This document shows positions 10,808 to 23,714 of a stretch of DNA of 64,000 nt, in pieces (the first letter of the stretch is position 1; each line of letters begins with the position of its first letter). Source of the DNA: Albifimbria verrucaria (Eukaryota; Ascomycota; Sordariomycetes; Hypocreales; Stachybotryaceae); assembly GCA_020081605.1 (NCBI GenBank), contig JAHREC010000062.1:62001-126000 (forward strand), given 5' to 3'. Under the pieces are notes generated by a model that saw only the letters and a list, made by a program, of their open reading frames with translations, searched no databases and was not told the DNA's origin. Position numbers and translations under genes: made by a program.

Positions 10808-12226
10808 ATGGCTCCAAGACTTTTGCTCTGGATCTCACTTATTCTAACCCTCGTGGTTGCAATACCAAGTCATTCTTTCGTCGATGGTCTTGGTAAAACA
10901 GTAGGCTCTATCAATGCAAAGAGAGCTTTGATACCTCGGGAAGTGTCGAAGTTGAGTTGCGATTTACCCGCTCCCGGTGGTAAGTGCGTGTCGCATTGTG
11001 GTCCGCCTGGCCTCCTCTGGTTTTGTTGCATGGCCTCAGGGAGGGCTTACTAACTGTCTCTCACAGACAAACACAACTTACCAGAAGCAGGCAAGCATGG
11101 TTTGTCCATCATACCTCATGATTTATTGAATCTTTCACCCAAGTTGGTCATCACAACTGGAGTTTCCAAGCGAGCACCGAAACGTAAGGGTGCAGCACCG
11201 GGTGCTATCCCTCTACCAAATTATCCAGGAAGCGTAGGTGAAGCTGAAAAGAAGTGTATAGAGCGCTATAACCATGCTACCGAGGAGAAGCACATTGGCA
11301 TTGTCCCGCCTGACGCTCTTACTCGGGATTGGATTGTGGATGGTATTCAAATTAGCCTTACGGCTGAGTTTCATGAATTTGATCCCCAAATAAAAAGCAC
11401 CAGACACATGTGATGAGGGGCTTGGAAGGCTGCACTGCCATATTTATATTTGTAAGTCACAATGAGTGTTTCTAGGGCAGAAATAATGAAGAGGGTACTC
11501 AAGCGGGTGAAGCTGATACAGTATCACAGAGTCCCCGCGCCCTCTGGGCAGCGCATATTTGGGAGAATGGAAGAACCAGATATATTCGCGAAGAGAAGAA
11601 TGAGCAGACCGATGAAGTAATTGGGATACCACCGCAAGGTGTGGCTGCGGATGAGGGAGTTGGTGGCTTCCTCCGGTGGGTGACGAAAGGAGAGTCAATT
11701 GAGAGACCAGACGAAATATTCAAAAGATTGCAGTTGACATCCATGGAGAACGGACGCCACAACACATTCTTGACTACAATTCTTACGTCAGTCTTTTTGA
11801 TGTGAGAGAAAGGCGAGGGAATCCTTTTGAAGATCGTAATACTCGTGTTGTTATTATGACACCAGCCAAAGAGTGAGGAATTTTTCACTGATTCATTCCG
11901 TTACTATGTGTACTAACTGCTGAGTAAGAAAGGGTAGCGCCCTCTTGAAGTATGATACCAAGATAAAGCTGCTTGAAGAGGGAATCAAGTTGCACTTGCC
12001 TCAACTTGGTCGATCGAGCATAGTGGTGAAAACATACAGCCCGTGGTATGACATGGGCTTGGAAAGGAAGAATGCTTATGTGAACGGAGTAATGGTTCTG
12101 GAATATACACCTTTCTCAAGCCTGAGTGCTGATAAGCACATGTGCGAGAAGGCAGGTCAAATAAGAGTCTGGATAGAAGATGCGATGAGACCAGCCTGTG
12201 AAATATCTTTCACTCATGGGATGTGA
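10808..12226 (+). CDS. Predicted secreted protein, about 395 aa, four exons
   Basis: A signal peptide (MAPRLLLWISLILTLVVA) starts at 10808. Proposed introns are 10980-11066, 11452-11529 (78 bp, in phase) and 11873-11928, the last with a perfect TACTAAC branch site at 11911-11917. Recognisable stretches are DWIVDGIQISLTAEFHEFDP, then MRGLEGCTAIFIF joined by the second intron to SPRALWAAHIWENG, a charged middle, and FDVRERRGNPFEDRNTRVVI plus a KLLEEGIKLHLPQL end. The pattern 'GCTAIF..S..W.AHIWE' recurs in uncharacterised secreted proteins of filamentous ascomycetes (recalled, not checked). The frame breaks once in an A5 run (11392-11396) and probably again at a T5 run near 11797. Function unknown. 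It sits next to two other secreted-protein genes. Confidence 0.6.
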
Positions 12227-12278
12227 GAATTTTGCGACTGAGATAACCTGGTTAAATATATAGGATTGTGTGAAGTAC

Positions 12279-13777
12279 TTAGTAGACATCTACCATTTCC
12301 TCATCTGATAGACTTGAAGCATATTCCAGTGACTCAGAGTCCCAACTTTCATTGCTTGAAAAAGCTGCATCGTCATCAAAAGGACCAGACTTTTGACAAC
12401 TCGCAGAGACACCAGTGGGTCGCACGCACGTTCAGGTAAGTCATCTTCCTCGTCCAGCTCCACAACGTAACTTTCCAAACGGAGGCCTTCAATGTGTGAT
12501 AAGTCCATAAAGCCCGGGTAGTGTGAATAATCGGGGTCAGGAATGAGTTCCAAGACACGGAGAGTGTCTTTATGGTTTCTGATGACCTCAACGAGGATGT
12601 CGACTGCAATTGGCACAGAATCTAAATGAAGCGAGACAAGTTGAGGGATGACGGGTAGGTGTTTGAGAAAGTCCTCTGGAGGGGCAATGACATCTGGAGG
12701 AGAGTTATCAACTTTGACTCTCTCCCAGAAGCACCGTTCAAAGCACAATCGTAGATGTGTCAGTCGTGTAGCAGATTTTATGGCGACGCCCAGGCATTCT
12801 CCAAGTACGTGCCACTCTCCGCTATACTCACGGTTATGAGGGACCAAAGGGAAAGACGGGTAATCAAAAGGTACCAAGCAGAGATCCAAGTGGGTGAGGT
12901 GTCTGAATGCGTCAGGCTCATCGCCCATACCTCGCCGATAAACAGCAGTGCGTGCAAACGCGGGGAGGGCTCTGGTATTTTCGTCCGCAAAATGTAGATG
13001 CGTTATTACCGGAGCACTTACGCTATCACTGGCCAGTTTCTGCATGGCAGGCTGTAAAAAGTCATGTATCCGTAGTTATACCAGTTGGGAGTTCTCGTCT
13101 TTGGGCCGTAGAATAGCTGCGCCGTGAGAGGATATCCTTCCCCGTAGATAGCCGCCGGAAAGGATGCATTGGCTGAGAGACGAACGTAAACACGCCTGTC
13201 ATAAGCCTCAGTGCATTGTAGAATTGTGGGAAGAACTCCTCTTCGGCATTGACTAAAGCTTCTCTCTCCTCTTCATGAGTATGAAATATTGGCCAGGAGG
13301 AATTTTGAGGAATATGGAGCCAGAATAATGCGATTGACTGGTGAAACAGATCCCGGTAGAGTTGAGTCTCTTCCTCAGGCAAATCTTCCCATACCGGCTC
13401 CAAGTCCTTTGTTAACTCGCATTTCGGTGGCTCTGGACCCTCTGGCAGTCCCCAGTGGTGTCGGTGTACAAAATATTCAGGTCAAGCACATTGACAACGA
13501 ACTCAAGCCAGACAACGCTTCGTACAACAGCCGCAAGATATGGAGTAGATGCAATGTTAAAGAAAGATAGGCGGTCTTTCCAGAGCCTCGAGATGTAGAT
13601 TTGCCGAAATAATATAGCCGTGCAGAATGGCACGAAAGCCCGACAAGTTAGACGCAATGTTTTGAGGGCTTGAGAATCCAGGCAGGCAAGAATCTCTGTC
13701 GTGATTTCAGTTGGAAGTCTCGTGATAGGTGCTATGCCTCGACGGCTGGTGTCGATGTGCATTGCGTCCTCATTCAT
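12279..13777 (-). CDS. F-box protein with acidic C-terminal tail, several frame breaks
   Basis: The start at about 13777 gives an N-terminal F-box (ITRLPTEITTEILACLDSQ followed by LKTLRLTCRAF), the module that docks substrate receptors onto SKP1 of SCF ubiquitin ligases. The rest is leucine-rich in an LRR-like way (HLTHLDLCLVPF, RLTHLRLCFERC, LVSLHLDSVPI). It ends, after a frame change near 12375, in a strongly acidic tail (SGPFDDDAAFSSNESW, SSLSDEEMVDVY) with stop at 12279. The coding sense continues through the whole interval but changes frame at about 13460, at a C4 run (13140-13143), at an A5 run (13056-13060) and near 12375. All four lie in otherwise convincing protein, so I treat this as one gene of about 490 residues. 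The substrate cannot be inferred. Confidence 0.65.
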
Positions 13778-13870
13778 GGTGGGGGCGAAACGGTGTGGTT
13801 GTAGAAGAGTTGAAAGATTTATGGAATGGGTTAAAACGGATGGGCGGGTATTTGTACATGTGTGTCCGAC

Positions 13871-13970
13871 AGAGGTAGCCATGGCCCCCAAACAAGAGCT
13901 GGCCAGGTTTTCCCCAAAACTACAGTAGCTATCGCCCCCAAACTAGAGCTGCACAGGGTTCCCCAGAAAG
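13871..13970. repeat. Two-copy 50-bp imperfect tandem repeat
   Basis: The segment from about 13881 (GCCCCCAAACAAGAGCTG) is repeated exactly 50 bp later from about 13931 (GCCCCCAAACTAGAGCTG). Similarity also extends into the flanking AGGTAGCC/CAGTAGCT and CCAGGTTTTCCCC/CAGGGTTCCCC segments. It lies just upstream of the F-box gene start. Confidence 0.6.
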
Positions 13971-14339
13971 AAGTTTGCACGACCAACACATCCACTTTCA
14001 TGTGCGCGGTTTATCTTTTGCTAGGGAAAATGAAACCTCAGGAGGAGTTCCCTAAGTGATTGGGAGCTTCCAGTGTCGCCCTTATTGAGGTTCATAGTCC
14101 TTATACCGTACTAATTACAGGAAAATTGGGTTGATGTGAGGATTTGCATTCTGGAAATATCGGAAGATCAATTTGAGCACAATTTTAAATCAATAAAGCT
14201 ATTAGGTCGATCTTCCACCAAAACTTAGAATACTACGGAGGGTATTGCTACTAATGACGAATTGGCTCATGACTCTTGCTCAAGCGTTCCAAAGCCGCTT
14301 TCACGTTATGTTCAACCACCTAAACCTGGATACCGATGC

Positions 14340-14650
14340 CCATTAATAATTAATTTATTAAAAATTAATATTTATATATAGTTATTTTCATTATTTCAAT
14401 TTCTCATTTTGAGTTTAAAGTCAATTATTATTAAATTTATTAAAAATACAATTTTTATTTTATAGTAATTAATAATAATTTCAAAAATCTTAATATACTA
14501 TAGTACTTTTATCTCCCAATTACAAAAAATATATAATAATCTCTTTATAGCTTATCTTTTAACTATAAGCTATTTTAATTTAACAGAATTTAAATATTTC
14601 AATTAAGCGTAGTGTAAGGAGTATAAAATTATAATTTACACTATCACTCT
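14340..14650. repeat. AT-rich island
   Basis: About 300 bp dominated by A and T (runs such as TTAATAATTAATTTATTAAAA) with sharp edges against mixed-composition flanks. No coding content. Such islands are typical of old repeats mutated by RIP or of AT isochores in ascomycetes; no parent element is recognisable. Confidence 0.6.
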
Positions 14651-14659
14651 GATGGAGGG

Positions 14660-17600
14660 GTGAAACTATTTTCTCCCCATTGTAAGTGTAGCTTATCACA
14701 TACCCTTTGACACTCCGTGATACAGATCCTCGAGACTATATCGTCATACTTGCTGCATTGCCTTCTCTTACCACAACCTTGCCAACATGCCTATTGTCTT
14801 ACAGTTAGCTTGTCGAGTGAGGAAAAATCAGTGACTATTAGTACTAACTTTAAACAACTTCTTATCGCCAGATGTAGGGGTGCAGCGGAGACTGGAATGA
14901 GAAGAGTGGAGAAAATTATAGGAAGCTTCATATTGACGAGTCTGAGATGTTTGCTTTGAAATATTAAAAGTTGTTCACTCAATAAAGTCACTTTTGCTGG
15001 AGGGTTGTTGTGAACGTCAGGAAACCTGCTTATATAGAAAAAGGACCCTGCGACAGTACCACTGGTTAGTTAACAATATTATATCATGTATGACAATACA
15101 TTAAGAGTACTTGGATTGACTCTTCTAGTAATAAGACATTACTCAAACAGTTTGAGACTCTGAATTCCTATGTTATGATTGTTTCGTAATCGACCCTGTG
15201 TCGAAATTTGCGGTATTGTATCTTACTAACTGCCCTCGAATGGTATTTACACCTCGGTGTGGCCTGATAGGGAAAGGTAATCGAGGTTCCATATAATGAA
15301 GACAGGGCGGTAGCACGTATTAGCTCCCCTAATATATTGGACAAGCTGACGTTTACAATCGACACAAATTTATCAATAATGTGAGGCGGCTGGCCAATTA
15401 CTGTCGTGGCATAGAAGGTACAATTTTGAAACTGGGTGAGACCGGTCGAAGTATGGATTCAAAAGGAGCCAGTAATTTGGGCTGATGGAATGGAGAGGTA
15501 TTGTCACATCTTGTACCGCAGTCAGACAGGCCACTCAATATCATGCCGGCTGTTGTCGGCAACACCTCTCCGTAGGGTGCAAATGCGGTTTCGTGAGTGG
15601 CACTCGTGATCTTGAGTGAAGTAGAGACAACTGCAAACCGTATCTTTAACAAGAGTCAATTAAGCACCTACTATACGACAGTAGCCACGAAGCGATGCAA
15701 CAACAACGGCACTGCGCGTTAAGTTAGAAGCTGACAGAAAACATATTGTGGCCATCAGGGTAGACACAATACATTTTGAAGGTATAAGTGGGTAATGGTA
15801 CTAAACGAAGTTGCCGGACCAGTACAATATCCCGCCCAGTGCAATTTATTTTCTAGTGTCAGCAAATGCCTGTCTCAATGACTATGGGACTCCGCAACGG
15901 CACCGTGGCTAATGGAGATCAGACGTTGACGAGTAAAGCTGTCAACAGTTAGCAATGATCATGCGAAACATGTCTTTGCCTAACCACAAGGTGTTTAGAG
16001 AATTCTCAAAGAGTGGGCGTATCAAGAATGAATGCATGACTTGAGGAAGCGCTGGTGCCTTTCTACCAGCTAATTTGGAGATCATGTCTCAGAAGCCTGT
16101 AGGAGCCACTCAGGGCTACGAGTCAAGTGTGATATCATGTAGCGTATAGAGTAACATAAAGAGTATAAAACCTCCTTCACTCCCGCGCAACGAGGGCGGA
16201 GTCTAACCCTTGTGGCTGTTCCTGTCTCAGAAGGTGGAGGTTCCGCTACGAAGGGCAGTCCAACCCCATACCCCAAGGATATACCAAGAAAAGCAGAGAT
16301 CTTCATGACTTTGCCCAGTGTCGTCAGATTGAGGCTGTTAATAAACCTTATCTAGCAAGATATGACAGCTTTATTGAGGGGTTTCGGTGTCGAGAAACGG
16401 CGCATTGGGATTTGAAATCTTGATCAGACAGATTTCATGGACCCTCACAATTTGATTCAGTGATCCAGACCCCCGTTGCCAGTGCGTATCCAGTGCATGT
16501 ATTACATGCCAAGAGACATCAGCTGAGCTACCCTGTATTTGCTCTCATCGCCATTGCCGGAGCATAGAAAGTTTAAAAAGTTCAAGTTAGGCTTCATGAA
16601 CTTCACGTGATAAGGTGGGTAACTCAATTTACAAAACGAAGGATTACACTCTCATACCACTAGCCACGAAGTAGGTTCTCCAGCTTCAATAACAATTTTC
16701 TCGTGGATTTCGGCAATGTCACCTTTTCTTACGAGTGCCACTCAACGCCCTTAGGGTGGCCTGGCTATTGGTCTGCGGTTTGTGGTTTGATCCTGCACCA
16801 ACAAACCCCTAGCCGTGCCCTCACAAAATATGCCTGGAAGGAGGATGCACCTCGCCTTTATACAAGCAGCACCAACCCATAACTTCAAATCCACTGGTGG
16901 CAATGGAGTCGGATAAGGGCCAATCCCATGTAGTTTGAAAGAGTGCACCTTGGGCTATGATTGTACCAAAACTATTTGACCACAATAACGGACTAGAAGG
17001 GCACAATCATCCGCCCCAACCACCAAACGATCAGTGACAACGGATTGTAGCACTGGTAGACCAAACACCTATAGGACCCTTCTTCGGCTGGGATTTTACC
17101 TACCGCGGCTGGCTTGCCCGACTGGCTATGCATTTGCTTGTGCAGCGGTTCTAGCATGCGTCTTGACTAGTTTATTAAATTAGATATTGTGTCAAGTGTG
17201 ATGACCGCGTGGTTATTGAAACATCCTCTAGCACTTTCAATGAAGGAGCTTCTGTACAGACATCAAAGGCAACACTTGCCAGACAGCGAGACGACTTGCT
17301 CAAAACAATAGCTACTGGATCAATGATAGCTCGTAGCTGCTGCCCATAATCCCAAAACCTGCTAATTACCGGACCATGGGATGTATAGTTTGGAATTGAG
17401 CTCTTCGTAGTATCAAACCCAGACTGTTTCTTTAATTTCCGATCCCTTGGTCGTCGATCGATCTGTAATGGGGGCCAAGATGTAAATGGATGAGCTGATC
17501 TTGAAGTTAGACGTTTGTTACAGGTCATCGCGACTTATGAATTGTAAGTGCTGTCTTGAATTCTACGTAATCAGTGTGTAAACATTCCTACACTCCTTGA

Positions 17601-19680
17601 TAGGATTATGATTGGTAAAACAATATCTCGTATAAACACACTGCGAAATGTGTTCAGGCCAGTTATACATGAACGACGTGAAATATGCGTGAATTCTGGG
17701 TATAACAATTGTATAGCTGTAGCGGCGACGAGGAAGGCCGGTATTGTGTAGCTCCCTGAAGATGCGCCCTTGATTAAAATGCTCTGTCCGTGTGGGTTCT
17801 TAATAAGACAAGAGTCACTATACTCACAAACACTTCTAGAACTGCAGAATAGAGGGCGACAAGGAGGAATGATATGGTTCAGATACAACCACTTTGCGGA
17901 ATGTGCCAGCTCAGCGTTCAGCAAAGATGTCCTGTGTCATATCGACGCGCGTTAAAGACAATAGGCGTCACCTGCGTTGATTCAGTTGTAGATTATTGTT
18001 GTGTCGTCAAAGTATGGACCTCGTCTTTTCAAATCGTGATTATGAAGCCGCTCATGCTTGCTCTAATAAGGGAAGGGAAGGGAGAAGTAAGACATAACTG
18101 AGTTGCTAGGAGCTTTTAAGTCTTTCCACCTATATGCTCATCTCTTATAGCCTATTGACCTGAAAAAGTCCTTATCAGGTTCTTCTCAGGTTTATTAATT
18201 ATTGAGGCCTATGTAGATAGGCTTTATTTGAGTTATTAAAACTAAAAATCAACTTGGTTCTATTTTTGCTGAAAATAGGGGTGACAATTTTAACTTAGGT
18301 AATTATATAGCGATTACCTCCACATATGAGACAAAAGGTGGATACGAAGCCCAAAATGCGCGTGTTTAATGAGAATAACTGAGTTTGTATTCGCGACTGG
18401 CGGCTCACTCTTTTGGAGTGACTTGAACATCATAGCCCGGAGGCACTGGCCTTGACGCGCTTCATACTAACTGGCCCTCGTATTGGACCATCCATCCCGG
18501 GTCATCCGCGCCAATAATCAACCTAGGCCGGAGCAGATTCCCTTTCAAGTTGCTAGGTTTCTCAGAGCGATGGAAGCCGAGACGACACAGAATTCACTCA
18601 GGTAACTGAGGTACGTCGAGGATGCCTGATTCTTATGTAGTTGATTCGCACGCCGTTGGTTTAGAGTTTCAGTACATTTTAGACTAGTGCTGCAAGGATG
18701 AAGCCAAATGTATCCAAGTCCGATGCCTCTCACGCCATAAGCCTACCCTCCCTCTTCTTTGTGCATACACATTGCTACAGAATACGAGCAAGTGACCAGG
18801 GCGCTGTCACCAAGAACTTGCCGGGACTAGAGTCTTTTAGCTTTCCAGAGCAGTAAGGGTTAACAAGTCAATCCAAGCCAATGAACAACATATAAGCAAC
18901 TACTTGTAGCCCGCAATCCCAGGCAGATTTCCTCCGACATAGGGAAGGTGGGGGCAGCATCTGGACCGAATATAATATATCATACCGCATTCATGTGGCG
19001 AGTTTTTTCTCATTACAGTACTCCTTCCATGACCTGATCTTATTGCCTGTAATAAGATGCAGTGACCCGATAAGACGAAATCATAAAAACAAGTTAATAG
19101 ACGAAATATATTAAATACACAGAACTGCAAAGAGGCCTGCATTCATGCAGGTCCGTCATCAACATTGTGGGTTGATTTCAATTAAATATCTGCTCCCCAG
19201 TATACGAAACGCATGGTTAGGTGCCCTGAAAGATCACACACGCCCTTTACACATTCCAGACCGTAGCTTCCCTCTTGACTGCCTGTTAACAGCGCCTGTT
19301 GATAGTTGGTCACAATCACCAAAGAAATCCTGTAACATGTTTTCTGTATGATGTCATAAAACACAGTTGGCCATGATGAGTTGTTATATCGGGCATGCAT
19401 CGTTTCCAATCACTGATTGTGCATTTCACAACAAGAATTATGTGTACTGGGAGCCAAGCAATGGAACATTGGCTAGCAGAGCGCCTCGAAACCATCATTA
19501 TGAGACAAGACGAAGCAAATGACTTCCTGGCCGGAAGCTGACAAGAAATAATGAACACGAAGAATCAATATCGTCTATATTTATATTGCTAAGACTAGAC
19601 CAAGTATGTCAACCGAGTTTCGATTTTTCCCTGAGGACAGAGAGATGCTAGAGAAGCAGTATATTCTAATACTTATCTGA
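14660..19680. other. Gene-poor region, no gene recognised
   Basis: Five kilobases in which every frame is short and none shows a recognisable domain. Frequent TAA/TAG stops and scattered AT-rich patches (for example 18160-18310) suggest degraded sequence. No tRNA or rRNA seen. Confidence 0.5.
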
Positions 19681-19681
19681 C

Positions 19682-20480
19682 TTAAACATTAGATATCTTG
19701 AAGCCTCCTACGCACAGGTTCTGAAATACCTCGTCAGGATCATATTCATCAGTAACAGCCTTCATAAAATTGATATTATCAGACCTATACTTTTCGATAA
19801 CATTTTTACTTACAAAGGCATAGTAAATATAAACCCAATAAAGATGCCATTCTAGATGATGCTAGCAATAGTTTTAAGTTTTTGGAGAGCTTGTAAAGCT
19901 TTTGGGTGGACAAAATTTTCCTCGTCCGTAGTCTTCATCATGGTATTAATTTGAATCAGGATACTATCTTCCGTATTGCCTTCCAGACCGAAGATATTCC
20001 GCACATTCTTCAGGGTTTGCTGAGCGAAGAGTATTGGAATAGGCTGGAAGATAAGTCGAGTGGTGAATTTGCCTTCAGGATTGAACTTTAATCAATCCCT
20101 GACTAGGGCGTCATGTAGTTCGTTAGCCTTGATTAGAATGCGCTTGTCGATCCTAACTGTGACTGTAGACCAAGTGTTACTATTGGGGCTGCGTTAGCAA
20201 TTGTGTAGAAGAACGGCGAATAGGGGAGCATACTACTGATTCGAAGCCAGGGCTGTTTCGAGATCTATATCTAGCATGGTTTTCTTTGCTCTATTGTCTA
20301 TGATAATAGGCAACGAAAACCACACAACCCATGCTGGAGAGTCTTCAATACCTCTGGTCTTAACAATAGCTCCTGAAACGATAATATCTTTAACCGTTTC
20401 GAGATAGCCAACTAAGAAAATAAGATTACCATCAGGGTATTTATAGATATCTTGTATGAATTTCTACATTATATCAATAG
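19682..20480 (-). pseudogene. FAD-linked oxidoreductase (BBE-type) remnant
   Basis: On the minus strand, the last part of a berberine-bridge-type FAD oxidase is readable. An ELHDAL-type helix and KFTTRLIFQPIPILFAQQ come first, then a SILIQIN strand, a YAFV segment, and the family's typical end DEYDPDEVFQNLCVGGFKIS with stop at 19682. This matches the BBE C-terminal region, which follows the PCMH FAD-binding domain. The frame is interrupted by several stops and shifts, and no FAD-binding half can be read between 20480 and 22460. The pattern of extra stops is compatible with RIP but was not quantified. Clearly non-functional as it stands. Confidence 0.6.
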
Positions 20481-20559
20481 CCTATCTCATAGAATGTGCG
20501 AAGGTTCCAATCAGGTATTAGACAAGGATCTGGTCGAATGAGAACCGGGAAAAACCTAA

Positions 20560-23500
20560 TGACACTACCTAGTTAGTAAATTAGCTGATGAGAGAAGTCC
20601 CAGCGTTTAATGACTTGACAAAGATCTATATATTATATCCAGTATCGCCATTTCACTTGGAAAACCGTAACGAGCTTCTAGAAGCTCATAATTCTGGCTC
20701 TATATTAGAAGCATTCGGTGCTAGCCGGCTACTTCGCCTACGCTGTTTTCTTACGACATTTTCCGTTTATTTTCGGATGGTGTCCTCAATCAGCGTATTC
20801 AACACCCACAGGGATAAAATCTAGCATATCTGGGGCCCTGTACTCTCACTTACAAAATGCCAATATATTCTTAAGGAAGACGGCGTTTCAGTTGTGTCCA
20901 GTCTCGTACATGATACACTAACTGTTACAATCCCACCGCCGGTAATCTAGCAGCTGCATATGCCTCTCAGGAAAATCTGTACAGTCACTGCGATGTTCAG
21001 GTTGAGTTTGGTGTAAGACAAATCCAATTACTTTCAATGCTCCTATTCTTTGTGTAGAGCAAGCTGACCTTGTGATTCCTCTAGATTTATCTCAAAGATC
21101 TGGCGCCTTCTTATCATATCTCTCAAAACACACCCCTGACCTTTCATACGACGTTGTTCTCTTCTTCAGAGCAGCCTCGAGACATTGGTTGAGCCTTTAG
21201 CAGCATACCTGCCAAGTCTCGTGCCAATACTTGACAAAGCAATAGGAACTGAGAGTACTGAGATACAGTACCTCCAAGCTGTTTTACATATCTATTCCAC
21301 GCATTAGACCGAGAAATTCCGCGTTTTTGGTTTCAATTCAAGGGTCAGGGCGAAAGGACAAGGATGAACAAAGAATGAAATTGTCTGGATTGATCAAGCT
21401 AATGCACTCATTCGATCTTCACCGTTGCGGCTGGCCTTGTAGACGTGCCGTAAAGGATAACAATGAGTACTCTGAGTGGAATTGAGAATCTTATTATTGA
21501 TAGTGCAGAATCTCAGACAGCCCTGCCTGAATTCAAAGAGTTCAACTTCATGCCGCAATCAAGCATGAACTCAAAAATCATTAATTCACATACAGATTTC
21601 AGAAGAGGTCCAAATGGTATGACTTTGTTATCAGGCACCTTCTGAGGTGGTGTACCTTACGGCTTGGATATGAGGAGGGCCATGTTCTATATTGACTAAA
21701 AGATGTTGAGATGCAGTGGTGGTCATTCCTTGTTAAGTAACGCTACTTAGGATAGTGTCACCGCCAACACAGTTGTTAGCAATATCGCGATTTGAAATGT
21801 TGGACTAACGCGAACAAACTGGTTGGCGAGATGGAGAATGTTTTGCAGTGGCTTACTTAGATACAGGCTACTTTCACAATCTTAGAATAAAACAGGGAAT
21901 GAATTTATTTCTAACAGGGTTGAAGTCGTGACTAAAGCAAGACCCATATGAAGCTGGTGCCGTAGAAAGCTGGCGTGACCGGCTCACCTATCAGCCAAGT
22001 AATCTTGGCATTTCTATTAGTCTAGCCTCAGAGATGACCCTGGTAATTCATGGCCAAGGAGCTAACATGATAGGATGCTGGGACCTTCCAACTTGATTTA
22101 GATTCGAAATTCCTTTTTCCAATGTAGATGCCTGACTGTGATGTATGGTTAGGTTTCAGCGCCTCTGATACTCGAGTACCCATCTATTCAAGAGTATCGT
22201 TTTTAGTATCTCAATATAGAACTCACCACTATAAAAATGTCTACAGAAACTCTGCTGATACCATGAGAAGAGAACGGAATGAGAAAGAGTTCCATGAACA
22301 AGGTGCATCCAGCCTCGAAAGCCTCTAGATACGAGTTGAAGAGCAAAACTTTGCTGTCTACGACCACAGCATATCTGAGTTGACCACCGTCGCGCTCGCT
22401 TATAATATTTTGCTTACAGTCCTTCATAAAGTCTGGTATTGCTTGTAGCTTATCGTCCATTTATTATGCGCGCACAAGGTCATGGAGACGTAGCACTCCC
22501 CATGTCACGTTGTGCGTTATATTCAGTGTCTGATTAAAATGGGTGGCAGGCGTGGAGTGGACGTTGGCAGTATCAAATGCCACCAGCAAACCCACGTGGT
22601 TCGTGCCAAGTATGAGACAGTGCGAAGATGGCCATACATATATCTGAGAAGGATACCAGGCTAGCATGAGGTTGACCGACTCCGCTAAGTGGTCCCGAGA
22701 AAAGAGCACAGGCGGCGGCTAAAGCTTGTTCGCTGGTGGCACTGGTAGAAGCCGGTATTCACTCACCTCTCGCGGCAGGTACGAGCTGTGGTTTAGAAAC
22801 ACCGGCTTGCCGCAACAAGTCAATGGCTGCATAATTAGCAATACTGATTGCCCCTGTACAAAGGGCTAGTTGACCGGCCCCATGAAAGCTGAAGCGTGTG
22901 GCATTGTCAACACAGTTTACATAAAAAGTTAACGAGCAGGATTTTATGTTAGAAATCGATGCAGGAGAGGGACAATAAAAAGGACGGGCACGGATTGGTC
23001 AAAATGAGTATGACTGATTATAACATATTCTGCCTCTGTCGTCTCCTAAAGCTTAACGCGCCGCTTCATCGGAGATGGCTTATCCAATCATGTCTCGTAG
23101 AAGATTGTTACAACCTTGGCTTTGCGGTTTAATGTCATCGTACCTGCAGGCATGGGTTGTGAATCAAACACGAAGAGCAAGGGCACAGAAGAATATACCG
23201 AAGAACTTTTACGTGGCAGCTGCGTCCACGCTTGAGTGTTCATCAGCCACTTTGAAATCTAACCAGAAGTCACTCTCAGAAATGAAGTGGATATAGTAAT
23301 ACAAATCAATTGACCGTGGGTAATTGTGTTATTAATATCCGATTTTACACACACTAAAGGCTATTTGGATGAGTCGTAGTGGAAAACACTCTTGGAAGAC
23401 TCGTATGGTTTTGGTTTCACGCATGGGCCCTCAATCAGTAGACACGAAATGACACGAGTAGGCCTTACGGGAATAGACAATGTGGGTATGCTACAACAAG

Positions 23501-23710
23501 GAGACGACCGTCGGACTGATTAGATATTCATGTTTCTCCCAATATGCACTGATCATTAATATCCAGCGCTTGAGACTGGAATGTATTTGCTGAGCTTGTG
23601 TAACTTCAGGGTGTTTATTAGCTTAGCAAAGTCGGTTGTGATGTTTGTCGCGTGGTGCCGAGAGCCGAGGATCATCACCAGCGAACTATCCAACACTTAT
23701 CGACCCTGTC
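20560..23710. other. Degenerate gene-poor region
   Basis: Scattered short coding-like scraps (a minus-strand piece at 22460-22203 with QLRYAVVVDSKVLLFNSYL, and pieces around 21060-21660) but no reconstructable gene. I could not assign any of them to a family. Confidence 0.4.
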
Positions 23711-23714
23711 TATA

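Noticed and set aside
11452..11480. 29-bp intron ending at GGGCAG in the 10.8 kb gene
   Set aside because: Too short for a fungal intron and breaks the frame; the 78-bp alternative 11452-11529 is in phase and restores a conserved segment.
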